Positions 1 to 8,997 are shown, counted from the stretch's first letter. The stretch is 64,000 bases of DNA from Pseudomonadota bacterium (GCA_002747395.1 PDPE01000034.1:30997-94996); one strand, 5' to 3'. Numbers and translations: made by a program. The notes: generated by a model not told the origin, from the sequence alone.

Positions 1-1
1 C

Positions 2-1471
2 AGTACCTACGGGGAGGGCGAGATGCCTGACAACGCCGAAGCACTATGGGAAGCGGCCAGTGCCGATGATGCGCCCAGCTTCGCCAACACCTTTTTCTCG
101 GTGCTGGCTCTCGGTGACACCGCTTACGATGGTTTTTGTGTCGCCGGTAAAATGTGGGATGAGCGTCTGGCAGAATTGGGTGGCCAGCGAGTTGCCGAGC
201 GCGTGGATTGCGATGTGGATTTTGAAGCGCCCTCCCAGGCATGGATGGACAAGGCACTTCCCGAAATCGCTCAAAAAGGCACGCAGGGCGGCGGTGCCGA
301 AGCCGAAGCCGAAGCCGCCGGTACGCCTGCCAGCGCACCGAAAAAACCAAAGTCAAAATATAATCGGCAGAATCCGTTACTTGCCGAGTTGATCACCAAA
401 AAAGTAATCACAGGCGAAGGCTCCAGCAAGGAAATCTGCCACTTTGAACTGTCATTGGGTGATTCCGGTGAACAGTACGAAGCCGGTGATGCGGTTTATA
501 TTTTACCTGTTAATCGTGAAGATATCGTAACAGAAGTTCTGGAAGCTTTATCCGCCAGGGGTGACGAAAAGGTTGCCGGCAGTGACAAATCGCTGCGAGA
601 GGTGCTGACTGAGGATCTGGAAATTCGCACACCCGGCAAAGAATTTTTAGCCGCGTTAAGTGAGCGTGCCGACGACAGCGAACTGACAGCACTGGTCACT
701 GGCGATGATACCGAAGCACTGGCTGATTTTCTATGGGGCAAGGATATCGTCGATTTGCTGGCAGCCTACCCTGCAGCCAGATTCAGCGTTGAAGAATTTG
801 TCAGCCTGTCCAGACCATTGGCGGGCCGCGCCTATTCCATCTCCTCCAGCCTGAACAAACATGAAAACCAGGTGCATGTCACCATCGGCAGTGTGCGTTA
901 TCACACCAATGGCCGTGACCATAATGGTGTATGCTCCACTTTCCTGGCGGATGTGGCTCAGGTCGGTGACAAGGTACAATGTTACTTTGCACCGAACAAA
1001 AACTTTGCGGTACCGGCCGACAAGAGCCTGCCAATCATTATGGTTGGCCCCGGTACAGGCATTGCGCCTTTCCGGGCTTTCCTGGAAGAACGGGAAGTCT
1101 CTGCCGCCGGGGGTGACAACTGGTTATTCTTCGGTGACCGCAACGCCAGCACTGATTTCATTTATGAAGATGAATTACGCGCCTGGCAGGAAAGCGGCCT
1201 GCTGACCCGCCTGGATCTGGCCTTCTCCCGGGATCAGAAAGAGAAGGTCTATGTGCAGGATCGCATGTTGGAAAACGGTGCCGAATTTTACGCATGGCTG
1301 GAAAAAGGCGCATACTTCTACATTTGTGGTGATGCGTTCAGAATGGCAAAAGACGTGGATGCCGCCTTGCACAAATTGATTGAGCAACATGGCAATAAAA
1401 CCGCAGACGAAGCCGTTGAATACGTCAATGCACTGAAAAAGCAGAAGCGCTACGTCCGTGACGTTTACTGA
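2..1471 (+). CDS. cysJ: Sulfite reductase [NADPH] flavoprotein alpha-component, 5'-truncated by window edge
   Basis: The reading frame is open from base 2, so the true start lies outside the window. The visible part begins in the flavodoxin domain (STYGEGEMPDNA, an FMN-phosphate loop), then an Ala/Glu-rich linker, then the FAD/NADPH reductase module: RAYSISSS binds FAD, GTGIAPFRAFLEER lies in the NADPH-binding lobe, and CGDAFRMAKDVD is the nicotinamide region. The C-terminus KRYVRDVY matches the typical CysJ ending. Family role: moves electrons from NADPH through FAD and FMN to the sirohaem subunit CysI in assimilatory sulfite reduction. CysI is not in the window. A related diflavin reductase is the alternative, but the tail favours CysJ. 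A terminator follows and trpS converges. Confidence 0.88.
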   Translation, partial: STYGEGEMPDNAEALWEAASADDAPSFANTFFSVLALGDTAYDGFCVAGKMWDERLAELGGQRVAERVDCDVDFEAPSQAWMDKALPEIAQKGTQGGGAEAEAEAAGTPASAPKKPKSKYNRQNPLLAELITKKVITGEGSSKEICHFELSLGDSGEQYEAGDAVYILPVNREDIVTEVLEALSARGDEKVAGSDKSLREVLTEDLEIRTPGKEFLAALSERADDSELTALVTGDDTEALADFLWGKDIVDLLAAYPAARFSVEEFVSLSRPLAGRAYSISSSLNKHENQVHVTIGSVRYHTNGRDHNGVCSTFLADVAQVGDKVQCYFAPNKNFAVPADKSLPIIMVGPGTGIAPFRAFLEEREVSAAGGDNWLFFGDRNASTDFIYEDELRAWQESGLLTRLDLAFSRDQKEKVYVQDRMLENGAEFYAWLEKGAYFYICGDAFRMAKDVDAALHKLIEQHGNKTADEAVEYVNALKKQKRYVRDVY

Positions 1472-1501
1472 TGAGGGCATTCACCCATTCGGCTGACAGA
1501 C

Positions 1502-1540
1502 AAAAAAACCGGCATTGAATTTTGCCGGTTTTTTGTTTTT
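1502..1540 (+). terminator. Rho-independent terminator after cysJ
   Basis: The stem AACCGGCA / TGCCGGTT has a short AT-rich loop and is followed by TTTTTTGTTTTT. An A-run precedes the stem, so it could also serve the convergent trpS on the other strand. Confidence 0.8.
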
Positions 1541-1582
1541 AACGGGATGAATACCGGTTTTCAAGACAGTCAGGAAAAGAAG

Positions 1583-2665
1583 CTAGAGCTCCATATTCAT
1601 CACTTTTCGCACTTCCGAAAGCGTCTGCTGCGCGACTGCCCTGGCACTCTCCACCCCATTCTTGAGCACATCAACCACATAGTCCATATTTGACTCCAGC
1701 TCAATACGACGCTGCCTGAGAGGATGCAAATACTCATTTAGACCTTCAGTCAGTCTGGCCTTTAACTTGCCACTTCCGCCATCTCCAATTTCCCTTCCGA
1801 TTTCCGCAGGATCTCCTCCCTCTATCAGGGACAGAAGCAGTAACAGATTGGATACCTCCGGTCTGGCATCAGGATCGTAGAATATATTTCGATCTGAATC
1901 CGTTTTGGCCCGTTTGATCAGTCTCGCCGTCTCGTCCGCTGTAGTGCCAAGCATGATTGCGTTATTTCGGCTCTTGCTCATCTTTTGCGAACCATCCAGC
2001 CCGAGTATCACAGGAGCAGTGCTCAGCAATGCCTGGGGTTCCGGGAATACCGCCTCATTCTTAGCAAATCGGTCATTAAAGCGACGGGCAATGGTTCTTG
2101 TCAGTTCGAGATGCGGTAACTGATCCTTGCCAACCGGCACCACACTCCCCTTGCAAAACAAAATGTCCGCTGCCTGGTGAACCGGGTAGATATACATTCC
2201 TGCATTGATACGCTTTTGCCCTGATGCCTGAATTTCCTCTTTGACAGTCGGGTTTCTATCCAGTTCTGCACTGGTTACGAGAGTCAAAAACGGCAACAGA
2301 AGCTGATTCAACTCGGGCACATGGCTATGGGGGAATATAATCGTTTTATGCTTTTCGGGGTCAAGCCCGGCCGCCAGATAATCAAGAGTAAGCTGCCGGA
2401 CATTTTCAGAGATACTCTCAAAATTCTCCCGATCCGTTAATACCTGGTAGTCAGCTATAACGATAAAAGTCGGCACCCCCAATTCCTGGAGGCGAACACG
2501 ATTTTGCAAAGACCCGAACAAATGCCCGATATGCAACTTGCCGGTAGGCCGATCCCCGGTAAGTACACGGTATTTTTCAGGGTGGGCGGTCAGATCCGCT
2601 TCCAGCTTCCGACTTCTGGCTACCGTTGCCTCAAAAGTCCCATATTCACTTTCCTGTTTTGACAA
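1583..2665 (-). CDS. trpS: Tryptophanyl-tRNA synthetase, TTG start
   Basis: Class I aminoacyl-tRNA synthetase that charges tRNA-Trp in the cytoplasm. The HIGH signature is exact at residues 45-48 (TGKLHIGHLFG) and the KMSKS signature is exact at 228-232. The 360-residue length is slightly above the usual bacterial size. The start codon is TTG, placed 7 bases after an AGGAG ribosome-binding site. The next in-frame Met lies far inside the Rossmann fold, so the TTG start is the only sensible choice. It is transcribed towards cysJ and stands alone. Confidence 0.93.
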   Translation of the reverse strand: MSKQESEYGTFEATVARSRKLEADLTAHPEKYRVLTGDRPTGKLHIGHLFGSLQNRVRLQELGVPTFIVIADYQVLTDRENFESISENVRQLTLDYLAAGLDPEKHKTIIFPHSHVPELNQLLLPFLTLVTSAELDRNPTVKEEIQASGQKRINAGMYIYPVHQAADILFCKGSVVPVGKDQLPHLELTRTIARRFNDRFAKNEAVFPEPQALLSTAPVILGLDGSQKMSKSRNNAIMLGTTADETARLIKRAKTDSDRNIFYDPDARPEVSNLLLLLSLIEGGDPAEIGREIGDGGSGKLKARLTEGLNEYLHPLRQRRIELESNMDYVVDVLKNGVESARAVAQQTLSEVRKVMNMEL

Positions 2666-2916
2666 AATCTTGCTCCTGTTCCTTTTTTTAATCCGGTTTT
2701 TTACCCGGTTTTTTCATTTGGCTTTCTGTCAGCTTAATCCGGTTTCGTTGCCGGTTTGCAGTCAATACCACTATCAACATACCAGGGCACCAGTATACAT
2801 TTTCACAATCAGGATATACACACCCTCCGACTCATCAGGCAACAAAGAAAAAACGGATTTTTTCCTTTTGGAAAGAAGATGTTGAAAGGCATATGAAATA
2901 AACGTAATATGTATTC

Positions 2917-2931
2917 AAATAATAATTATTT
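2917..2931 (+). promoter_or_regulatory. Candidate Fur box
   Basis: AAATAATAATTATTT matches the core of the 7-1-7 Fur motif (ATAAT-n-ATTAT) exactly and differs only at the two outer bases on each side. It lies just upstream of the predicted -35 element of the large lipoprotein gene, where a repressor could block initiation. AT-rich background could produce this by chance. Confidence 0.4.
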
Positions 2932-2934
2932 ACA

Positions 2935-2963
2935 TTTTCATTATTACTTGCTTTTCGTATAAT
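2935..2963 (+). promoter_or_regulatory. Predicted sigma-70 promoter of propeller lipoprotein A
   Basis: A perfect TATAAT at 2958-2963 is preceded, 17 bases away, by TTTTCA (2935-2940), which matches four of six -35 consensus bases. An AGGAG ribosome-binding site (2968-2972) and the ATG at 2980 follow, so any leader is very short. Confidence 0.5.
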
Positions 2964-2979
2964 TATCAGGAGCCACTCA

Positions 2980-5900
2980 ATGTCACACACACCCCGATTT
3001 CGCAAACTTCTGCTGCCTACTCTCATCGCCTCTGCATTGTCAGGATGTGGCGGATCAGACAACGACAACAACCAGCCCGATCCTGGCCCTTCAGCGGCGT
3101 TTAAACTTTGCCATGACACCAACCTGGATGGCTTGTGTAGCGCGAATGAAAACCCCCAAACCTTCGATACACTGAAGAAAGTTCAGGCTGCCTCGGTCGG
3201 AGCGGGGTCTGGCCCGGTTATCGTCAGAGAAAATAACAATCTGATGGTCGCATCCAACAGTGCTGCCACAGCCTCTGCATGGTCAACGCTGGTTCACAAT
3301 GAAGGCTTTGTCAACCCGAACACCGGCTCTGACGAGGCAGCCATCGCCAGTTATCTGAAAGGCAAGCTGGCACTCGAAAGTGATTCCGGCCTGAGCGAGT
3401 CCGAGACAGCAGCATTTATGGCCAGTATTCGAGCTGCACTCAGCGCCAATCCCGATGCGAACCCCTACTCGGTGATTGGTGCAGTCATTGATGCAGCCGT
3501 CGCCAGGGGCTCATTGGAAAACGCCGTACCCGACGCCGCTCAAATCACTTCACAAAGGGTATTGCCCCGCGACTTCGACACAGAAGTTACACCTGCCAAC
3601 AAAGTCAACTGGGAAACCAGCGACCACGACGAGCGTGTAGCTCTTATCAACGTTGATGGCGAGAGCGATAAAATCCTGGTGGTTAACCGCTGGTTTAACC
3701 GTATTGCCGTTGTGGACGCGACAGCCGCTGACCTTGCAGTAGAAACACAACCATTCGCTGCGATGTATACGGCAGGACACCACGAATACACCACTAAAGC
3801 CGACTATGTATCAGGTGCGAGCGAGCATCGCATCACCCAAAGCTGGCTGGCAGATGATGGTGATACCTTGTATGCGTTGGTCACAGGCCCGAGAGAAGTC
3901 GATGTTCCTGAAGATGACAGCTATGGTCTGTTCCGTGTGCCGCTAACTGATGGTCAGGTGCCCACCTTTATGGTGACCTCGATCGATGGCACAACCGAGC
4001 TCAACGTTCCGCACCGCTCTCCCGAGGTGAAACGGATTGCCAGCAAAAGTCTCGACAACGCCATTCAGCTTGATTCCGGTGACATATTGGCCTACGACGA
4101 TGAGGCCGGCTATGTACGCTTCTACAACAAAATGCTGGATGAAGACACTTCCCGTGCCTTTCCCCTGGATCGTGACCTCGAAGGATGGACGCTTGCAGAT
4201 AACGGTGCAACACTGGTCACACTTCAAGGCCCTGCAGAAGGCAGCAAAGGCCGTTTGCTGCAATCCTACAATACCAGCAATCTGAGCGGAAAAAACAGCC
4301 TGGAATTCTCAGGTGATGCAGACCTGTTGCCAGGCAGCAAGACAAGCAACCGGGTGGTTGTTCTGGAACCGGACGCAGTCCATGTTATTAACACATCAGA
4401 CCTGTCAGTCATTTCCAGCACACCACTTGCCAATGAAGCAAGTTCAATATCCCGTCTGAGCCCTGACGGCTCCAGGGCAGCATTGGTCGTAGGCAAGGAA
4501 ATCCGGATCATGAATCTGACAGACGCCTACCCTTTCATAGAGGGATCTGTCAAACCGGGCGGCAGACTGCGTGCACTGGCATTCAATGGCAACGATGAAA
4601 TCCTTTATTCTGCCAGGAGTGGCAAACTCAGCAGTATCTCCCTGAGCGGGCTGACTTCATCGACCAAAGACATTACTTCCTTGTTGGAGGAAGCACTGGA
4701 CGAAGTTGATGGAGATAGTATTAACCACAACTATCCTCTCGATGCGGTCATATACGACATGAACCTGCCGACCAACTTTGGCGCTGTCAGCTACAATTGG
4801 AATAGTACACTGGGTAACGCACTTGACCTGTCTGCACCCGAGCCTGGTGTTATCTCTCAGAGTGATGCAGCCGTATCGGGCACATTGACCGTATCATCGA
4901 GCTACACTTTCCGTGGAGAAACATCCACATCAGAAGCCAAATCAATGGAACTCACCATACGTCCGGCATCAGAAATCCGTGATCATATCGTAACAACACT
5001 GACAGGGGCGCATGCCAATCATTCCATGTCCCATCTTGCGGCAACACCTGATGGTCAGACTCTGGCCGCCTATACAAGTGGCGACGATGGTCAGGGTTCC
5101 GGGATTGTCATTTTCACACGTCAACCGGACAATACTGTCAGCTACCGGTATGGTGGTGATGCAGCGATCAGCCTGCCTGACGGCTACGAAGATTCAAGAG
5201 TGGACGTTATGACCTGGAACCAGGGTTTACTGCGTGTTGTGGTTCGCGAGGCGGTGGCAGCCGGTGCAAAAGACGGCAATGGCATAGCACGAGTGCTGAC
5301 GCTTGATCCCGTGGCCGGCACCTGGGAGATCGGTTCCGCATTACCAGGCAAGGGAGCCAAGGCGGCAGTCAGTCAGGACGGTTCGGTACTTGCCCTGTGG
5401 TTACACATCCCTGCCGGAGGTGACGCAGTTGCGGTGAAAGTGATAACACTCAATACCGATGACCTGAGTGAAATCAAAACCGTTGACGTTGATGGTGATC
5501 CTGCATTCTGGGCATTTACTGTCAACAATGCGGGTGATCAAATCATGGCCTATTACAACTTCAAAAATGAAGAAGGCAAAACCGTACGCACCACTCGCCG
5601 TTATGACGCGGATACCACAGGAGAGCCTGATGCGGAAACCGTTATCAAAACCGCAACCTACTTCTATTCCTACGATAACCCGAGTGATCGACTGGTTACA
5701 GGTGACTTCAGTGCCAACCTGAGAGTTTATCAGCCAGTAGCCGATGCAGCAGATTTGAACTCGTTTACCGAATTTGCGACAGCCAGAGGCAGATACGATG
5801 GTGTTCACAACGGTGGTGGCGGTCGCATGTACTATGGCGCGGTCAAAGGGTCAGTCGCTTACGTTTGGTCAAGTGATCGGGGACTTGTCGCTGTTGATAT

Positions 5901-6048
5901 CTCCAATCCGGCAAACATCCGGGAAGTATTCTATGCACCATTTGAAGATACAGGGGCTGGCGTAGTCGTACCGGATGCGAATGTCGCTTTCAGCACCGGG
6001 TTCAGTGATGACCAAGTCAGCACGATTGGAGTATTACCGCTGAACTGA
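2980..6048 (+). CDS. Large surface lipoprotein A, beta-propeller-like, with ApbE flavinylation-type motif
   Basis: The protein has 1022 residues. A lipobox (ALSGC, lipidated Cys23) is followed by an Asn/Asp/Pro-rich tether and a Ca-loop-like stretch DTNLDGLC. The rest shows repeated blade-like segments (for example SRLSPDGSRAALVV and LAATPDGQTLAAYTSG), as in WD40/YVTN-type propellers. Residues 275-281 read DYVSGAS, fitting the D-x-x-(S/T)-G-A-(S/T) consensus at which ApbE links FMN to Thr/Ser. Its surroundings resemble those of DAVTGAS in lipoprotein B, which suggests paralogy. It sits 198 bases upstream of the thioredoxin-DUF4266-CcdA-DUF3570 operon, behind its own Fur-like promoter. I infer an outer-membrane or surface redox role; the substrate is unknown. 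Confidence 0.65.
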   Translation: MSHTPRFRKLLLPTLIASALSGCGGSDNDNNQPDPGPSAAFKLCHDTNLDGLCSANENPQTFDTLKKVQAASVGAGSGPVIVRENNNLMVASNSAATASAWSTLVHNEGFVNPNTGSDEAAIASYLKGKLALESDSGLSESETAAFMASIRAALSANPDANPYSVIGAVIDAAVARGSLENAVPDAAQITSQRVLPRDFDTEVTPANKVNWETSDHDERVALINVDGESDKILVVNRWFNRIAVVDATAADLAVETQPFAAMYTAGHHEYTTKADYVSGASEHRITQSWLADDGDTLYALVTGPREVDVPEDDSYGLFRVPLTDGQVPTFMVTSIDGTTELNVPHRSPEVKRIASKSLDNAIQLDSGDILAYDDEAGYVRFYNKMLDEDTSRAFPLDRDLEGWTLADNGATLVTLQGPAEGSKGRLLQSYNTSNLSGKNSLEFSGDADLLPGSKTSNRVVVLEPDAVHVINTSDLSVISSTPLANEASSISRLSPDGSRAALVVGKEIRIMNLTDAYPFIEGSVKPGGRLRALAFNGNDEILYSARSGKLSSISLSGLTSSTKDITSLLEEALDEVDGDSINHNYPLDAVIYDMNLPTNFGAVSYNWNSTLGNALDLSAPEPGVISQSDAAVSGTLTVSSSYTFRGETSTSEAKSMELTIRPASEIRDHIVTTLTGAHANHSMSHLAATPDGQTLAAYTSGDDGQGSGIVIFTRQPDNTVSYRYGGDAAISLPDGYEDSRVDVMTWNQGLLRVVVREAVAAGAKDGNGIARVLTLDPVAGTWEIGSALPGKGAKAAVSQDGSVLALWLHIPAGGDAVAVKVITLNTDDLSEIKTVDVDGDPAFWAFTVNNAGDQIMAYYNFKNEEGKTVRTTRRYDADTTGEPDAETVIKTATYFYSYDNPSDRLVTGDFSANLRVYQPVADAADLNSFTEFATARGRYDGVHNGGGGRMYYGAVKGSVAYVWSSDRGLVAVDISNPANIREVFYAPFEDTGAGVVVPDANVAFSTGFSDDQVSTIGVLPLN
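3802..3822 (+). other. Flavinylation-type motif DYVSGAS in lipoprotein A
   Basis: These codons encode D275 to S281. The acceptor would be Ser281. The pattern matches the ApbE recognition consensus of NqrC/RnfG-type proteins. The match is seen directly; actual modification is inference. Confidence 0.45.
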
Positions 6049-6246
6049 TACTCTTGCTTTAAAACTGGTGCTCTTGCCTGAAAAAAGCATCCAGCATAGT
6101 GGTGGCCGGTCTTACCCTCAGGGTATCCGGTCGCCGCTGTCAGGTGCTTTTTGACTGTTTTCCTGACCAGGGTTAAAACCCGGGTTTTGACTCGGGTTTA
6201 ACACATTGACCGTCAATTCCATTAAAAACTGCCGAAGAGATTTATC
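6049..6246. other. Intergenic gap with inverted repeats
   Basis: The gap contains TACCC/GGGTA flanked by CCGG on both sides (about 6106-6130) and a perfect 14-base palindrome AAAACCCGGGTTTT at 6175-6188. The first may be a weak terminator for lipoprotein A and the second an operator for the following operon. Neither is certain. Confidence 0.35.
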
Positions 6247-6729
6247 ATGCCTGAACGTCGTTGCGTGTCCTGTCGGTTATTGCTATCCGGATTTTTTCTA
6301 TGCCTGCTTTCCGCCCAGCCCGTGCTGGCTTACCAAAAAGGTGAAAAGGTAGACACAGAAATCCTGCAAAAACTGAATATCGATCCACAGAAAATCACCG
6401 TAGTCGATTTTTTTGCTTCCTGGTGCACCAGTTGTAAAAAGGAAATACCTATACTGGATGCCATGCCATTTGATGAGAACAAAGTGGAGTTACTGGGGGT
6501 ATCCACGGACAAAAAGCTGGAAAAGGGAAAAGCGTTCCAGAAAAGACTGAATATACAGTTTCGCGTCTATGATGACACATCACAGGAAGTGGTTGCCGCG
6601 TTCGCCCCCTTTGGCATGCCCGCAATTTACATTCTCAAGGACGGGGAAGTCAAAAACATTCACTTTGGCGCGATGCCAAAAATTGACCGGATTGTACAGA
6701 AAGATATTAACAAACTACTTGAAGAATGA
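6247..6729 (+). CDS. TlpA/ResA-like periplasmic thioredoxin
   Basis: The protein has 160 residues, with an N-terminal signal peptide ending near VLA-Y (residue 28). The active site is WCTSCK (Cys60, Cys63) and the cis-proline loop is FGMPA, the standard thioredoxin pair. The start has a GAAGAG ribosome-binding site. Its stop overlaps the start of the DUF4266 gene (ATGA), and ccdA follows closely, so its likely electron donor is encoded in the same operon. Inferred role: carries reducing equivalents from CcdA to exported thiol partners, possibly the Cys-Gly-Cys tail of DUF4266. A cytochrome c maturation role is less likely because no ccm genes are present. Confidence 0.82.
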   Translation: MPERRCVSCRLLLSGFFLCLLSAQPVLAYQKGEKVDTEILQKLNIDPQKITVVDFFASWCTSCKKEIPILDAMPFDENKVELLGVSTDKKLEKGKAFQKRLNIQFRVYDDTSQEVVAAFAPFGMPAIYILKDGEVKNIHFGAMPKIDRIVQKDINKLLEE

Positions 6730-6992
6730 TGATGAAACCATTTTTTTCACCCAGGCGTTTTTTGCAACCGAAACTGCTCTCACTGCTAGTAGCGACAGTG
6801 CTGTTTACCGGGTGCTCCTACCTGCCACCTGTAAGCGATGTAAAGCCTTGGGAAAAAGGCACACTGGCAGATCCCGACATGGCACCAGGCGGTCTGGCCA
6901 GGGATAACGGCCTTTTTTCACATGTCTATACATCCAAAGAAGCCGCCAGGGGCGGTGAAGGCGTGGGTGGCGGTGGTTGCGGCTGTAACTGA
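6726..6992 (+). CDS. DUF4266 small lipoprotein with C-terminal Gly-rich CGCN tail
   Basis: The protein has 88 residues. A signal peptide ends at the lipobox LFTGC (Cys30), followed by the family motif VKPWEKGTLADPDM. The C-terminus is Gly-rich and ends GGGGCGCN (Cys85, Cys87). Three Met codons in a row make the exact start uncertain (6726, 6729 or 6732); the first overlaps the thioredoxin stop. DUF4266 proteins are, to my knowledge, functionally uncharacterised and occur with TlpA, DUF3570 and ApbE genes. The Cys-Gly-Cys tail could form a redox-active disulfide, bind metal or serve as a modification site. All three are inference. Confidence 0.8.
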   Translation: MMMKPFFSPRRFLQPKLLSLLVATVLFTGCSYLPPVSDVKPWEKGTLADPDMAPGGLARDNGLFSHVYTSKEAARGGEGVGGGGCGCN

Positions 6993-7030
6993 CGCCCCGA
7001 TCTTTATTTTTTCTCAAGGTTTAACCAAAT

Positions 7031-7801
7031 ATGACCATTTCTTTTTCCGTTGCCTTTTTAGGTGGCCTGCTGACATTTTTGTCACCCTGCGTACTGCCTT
7101 TGTTACCTGCTTACCTCGCCTACCTGTCCGGCACGACACCCGGGCAGGCTGCCGATGATTTATCCGGCTCCCAACGCTTCAGGCAAATGAAGCACACAAT
7201 GTGTAACGCTCTGGTCTTCACGCTGGGCTTCAGTGTCGCTTTTGTCCTTATCGGCATTCTCTTCTACAGCCTGATTTCACAGTTCCGAATGGGCGATGGC
7301 TTTAGTCGGATCATGGGTATTTTGCTGATCATACTCGGCGGTCACACCATCGGCCTGTATCGCATCCCGTTCTTGATGCGCGACACTCGCGCCCAGCAAA
7401 AAGATGTCAGCAAACTTACACTGCTCAGCTCATTCCTGTTTGGCCTGTTATTTGGTGCCGGCTGGTCTCCCTGCATCGGGCCGATTCTGGCCGGCATTCT
7501 GGCCCTATCGGCAACCAGTGGCGAAATAGGCACCGCCGCGTCCCTGATGGCCGTATTCTCTGCCGGTCTTGCCGTTCCATTTTTACTCTCTGCCCTTCTG
7601 GCCAACCGCATGGGGCAGTGGGCACGAAAAAACGCCCGTTACACTGTGTGGTTTGAACGGTTAACCGGTCTGCTGATTATCGGGATTGGCCTGAGTATGC
7701 TGTTAATTTCAGTACACGACATGTCGAACTGGCTGGCTGAAAATGTTCCCTGGGCATCCGCACTGCTAGATGCCGAATCTTCTTTAGTGGAGAGCAAATA
7801 G
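7031..7801 (+). CDS. ccdA: CcdA/DsbD-type transmembrane thiol-disulfide carrier
   Basis: The protein has 256 residues with about six hydrophobic segments. The two conserved redox cysteines lie in symmetric contexts, LSPCVLPLLP (Cys20) and WSPCIGPIL (Cys148), as in the DsbD membrane domain and CcdA. Family role: passes electrons from cytoplasmic thioredoxin across the inner membrane to periplasmic thioredoxin-like proteins. Here the partner is most likely the TlpA-like protein two genes upstream. The stop codon shares its last base with the GTG start of the DUF3570 gene, so the two are translationally coupled. Confidence 0.88.
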   Translation: MTISFSVAFLGGLLTFLSPCVLPLLPAYLAYLSGTTPGQAADDLSGSQRFRQMKHTMCNALVFTLGFSVAFVLIGILFYSLISQFRMGDGFSRIMGILLIILGGHTIGLYRIPFLMRDTRAQQKDVSKLTLLSSFLFGLLFGAGWSPCIGPILAGILALSATSGEIGTAASLMAVFSAGLAVPFLLSALLANRMGQWARKNARYTVWFERLTGLLIIGIGLSMLLISVHDMSNWLAENVPWASALLDAESSLVESK

Positions 7802-8997
7802 TGAAAACCGGAAAAAAAGTAACGGCTGTTTTATTGTCTGTTGCAGGCACTCAGGGAACCATTCTACCTGTTCAGGCCCTGGCTGCCAGCACCGAAAACG
7901 TAAACCTGCAGCACATGAAATATACAGAATCCGATAGTCGAATCGATGTGAACTACACCCTGCTATCCATCAGCAAAGACTTCGGCACTGATTTTAGCTG
8001 GTCAGGATCGGCAAGTCTGGACGCAATAACCGGGGCAACACCTGTAGTCGATGCCAAAACCGGAGCATCACAGTATTCCGGCGGAGATGGCTACCTGTTA
8101 AATGACGGACTGGCCACTGCTGACGGTTATAAAACGCACCTGGTGGAAATGGAAGACGAGCGTACTGCTTTCAACACCTCTCTGACATGGCGAACCGAAA
8201 ACCGCCACGAATGGACAGTCGGCATTTCCCATTCGGAAGAAGAGGATTACGACAGTTACGGATTTTCTGTCGAGCATCTTCACAATCTGCATCGATCTCG
8301 AAACAGAACATTGTCAATCGGCTACAGTCGCCTCAATAACGATGCCCTGTTTTACCGTGACAACAGTTGGCGCGGGGCCAGCTACAACACGCTGGAAATT
8401 GGCCTGACCGAGATACTGTCAGCAGAATCGCTCGTCAAGGTGTCCGTCTTTGCCATGTACGAATCGGGCGAGCTATCCAACCCGTACAAGCGTATTGTTC
8501 GCAAGGTCAATGCTGCCGACGCCGGAGTTGACCCGGTATTCCGCTATTACCTCAGCCCCGACCGTCGCCCGGACGAGCGAAAGATCGTCGGCGCAGATAT
8601 CAAGGGCGTAAAACGAATCCATATCAGCGAGTACCCTGTTACACTGCACGCCCAATACCGCAACTACTTCGATAGTTGGGGAACAGGCAGCCATACGCTC
8701 GAAGGGAAGGCCTATTTCGGCGAGACCGAACAGGGCTTCGGGCAGTTTTTTGCGAGCCTTCGTTATATGACACAAACTGCCGCCAGTTTTTACCGCGATG
8801 CGGACGAGGTATTTGACGTGAATGGCTACGGCTCCAGTGATGAGCGCCTGGGTGATTTTAACGACACTACACTATCCGCAGGCTGGGAACGCAAGGTGAT
8901 ACAAGACTGGAGTGTCAGCTTTCGGGCTTCAAAACAGACCCAAAGTACCGACCTCGATATGACATGGGCATGGCTGGGAGTCAACTATGAGCTGTAA
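7801..8997 (+). CDS. DUF3570 outer-membrane barrel-like protein with two flavinylation-type motifs
   Basis: The protein has 398 residues, with a GTG start coupled to ccdA and a GGAG ribosome-binding site. The signal peptide ends around VQALA (residues 24-28). Alternating polar/hydrophobic strands fill the rest and the end is WLGVNYEL, as expected for an outer-membrane barrel. Near the mature N-terminus are two motifs in series, DAITGAT (residues 74-80) and DAKTGAS (84-90). The first is identical in form to the FMN-attachment motif of NqrC/RnfG. The family has no assigned function that I know of. I infer a flavin-carrying outer-membrane component. The 3' end overlaps lipoprotein B by 11 bases. 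Confidence 0.78.
   Translation: MKTGKKVTAVLLSVAGTQGTILPVQALAASTENVNLQHMKYTESDSRIDVNYTLLSISKDFGTDFSWSGSASLDAITGATPVVDAKTGASQYSGGDGYLLNDGLATADGYKTHLVEMEDERTAFNTSLTWRTENRHEWTVGISHSEEEDYDSYGFSVEHLHNLHRSRNRTLSIGYSRLNNDALFYRDNSWRGASYNTLEIGLTEILSAESLVKVSVFAMYESGELSNPYKRIVRKVNAADAGVDPVFRYYLSPDRRPDERKIVGADIKGVKRIHISEYPVTLHAQYRNYFDSWGTGSHTLEGKAYFGETEQGFGQFFASLRYMTQTAASFYRDADEVFDVNGYGSSDERLGDFNDTTLSAGWERKVIQDWSVSFRASKQTQSTDLDMTWAWLGVNYEL
8020..8070 (+). other. Tandem flavinylation-type motifs DAITGAT and DAKTGAS in the DUF3570 protein
   Basis: DAITGAT is encoded at 8020-8040 and DAKTGAS at 8050-8070, separated by three residues. The candidate FMN acceptors are Thr80 and Ser90. The first fits the ApbE consensus best. 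Confidence 0.55.

Larger units (their letters stand above)
2666..2979. other. Divergent intergenic region trpS / propeller lipoprotein A
   Basis: This 314-base gap holds the trpS leader on the left and an AT-rich promoter with a Fur-like box on the right. At 2693-2760 the motif CCGGTTT recurs four times with variable T tails. I see no coding sequence. Confidence 0.6.
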
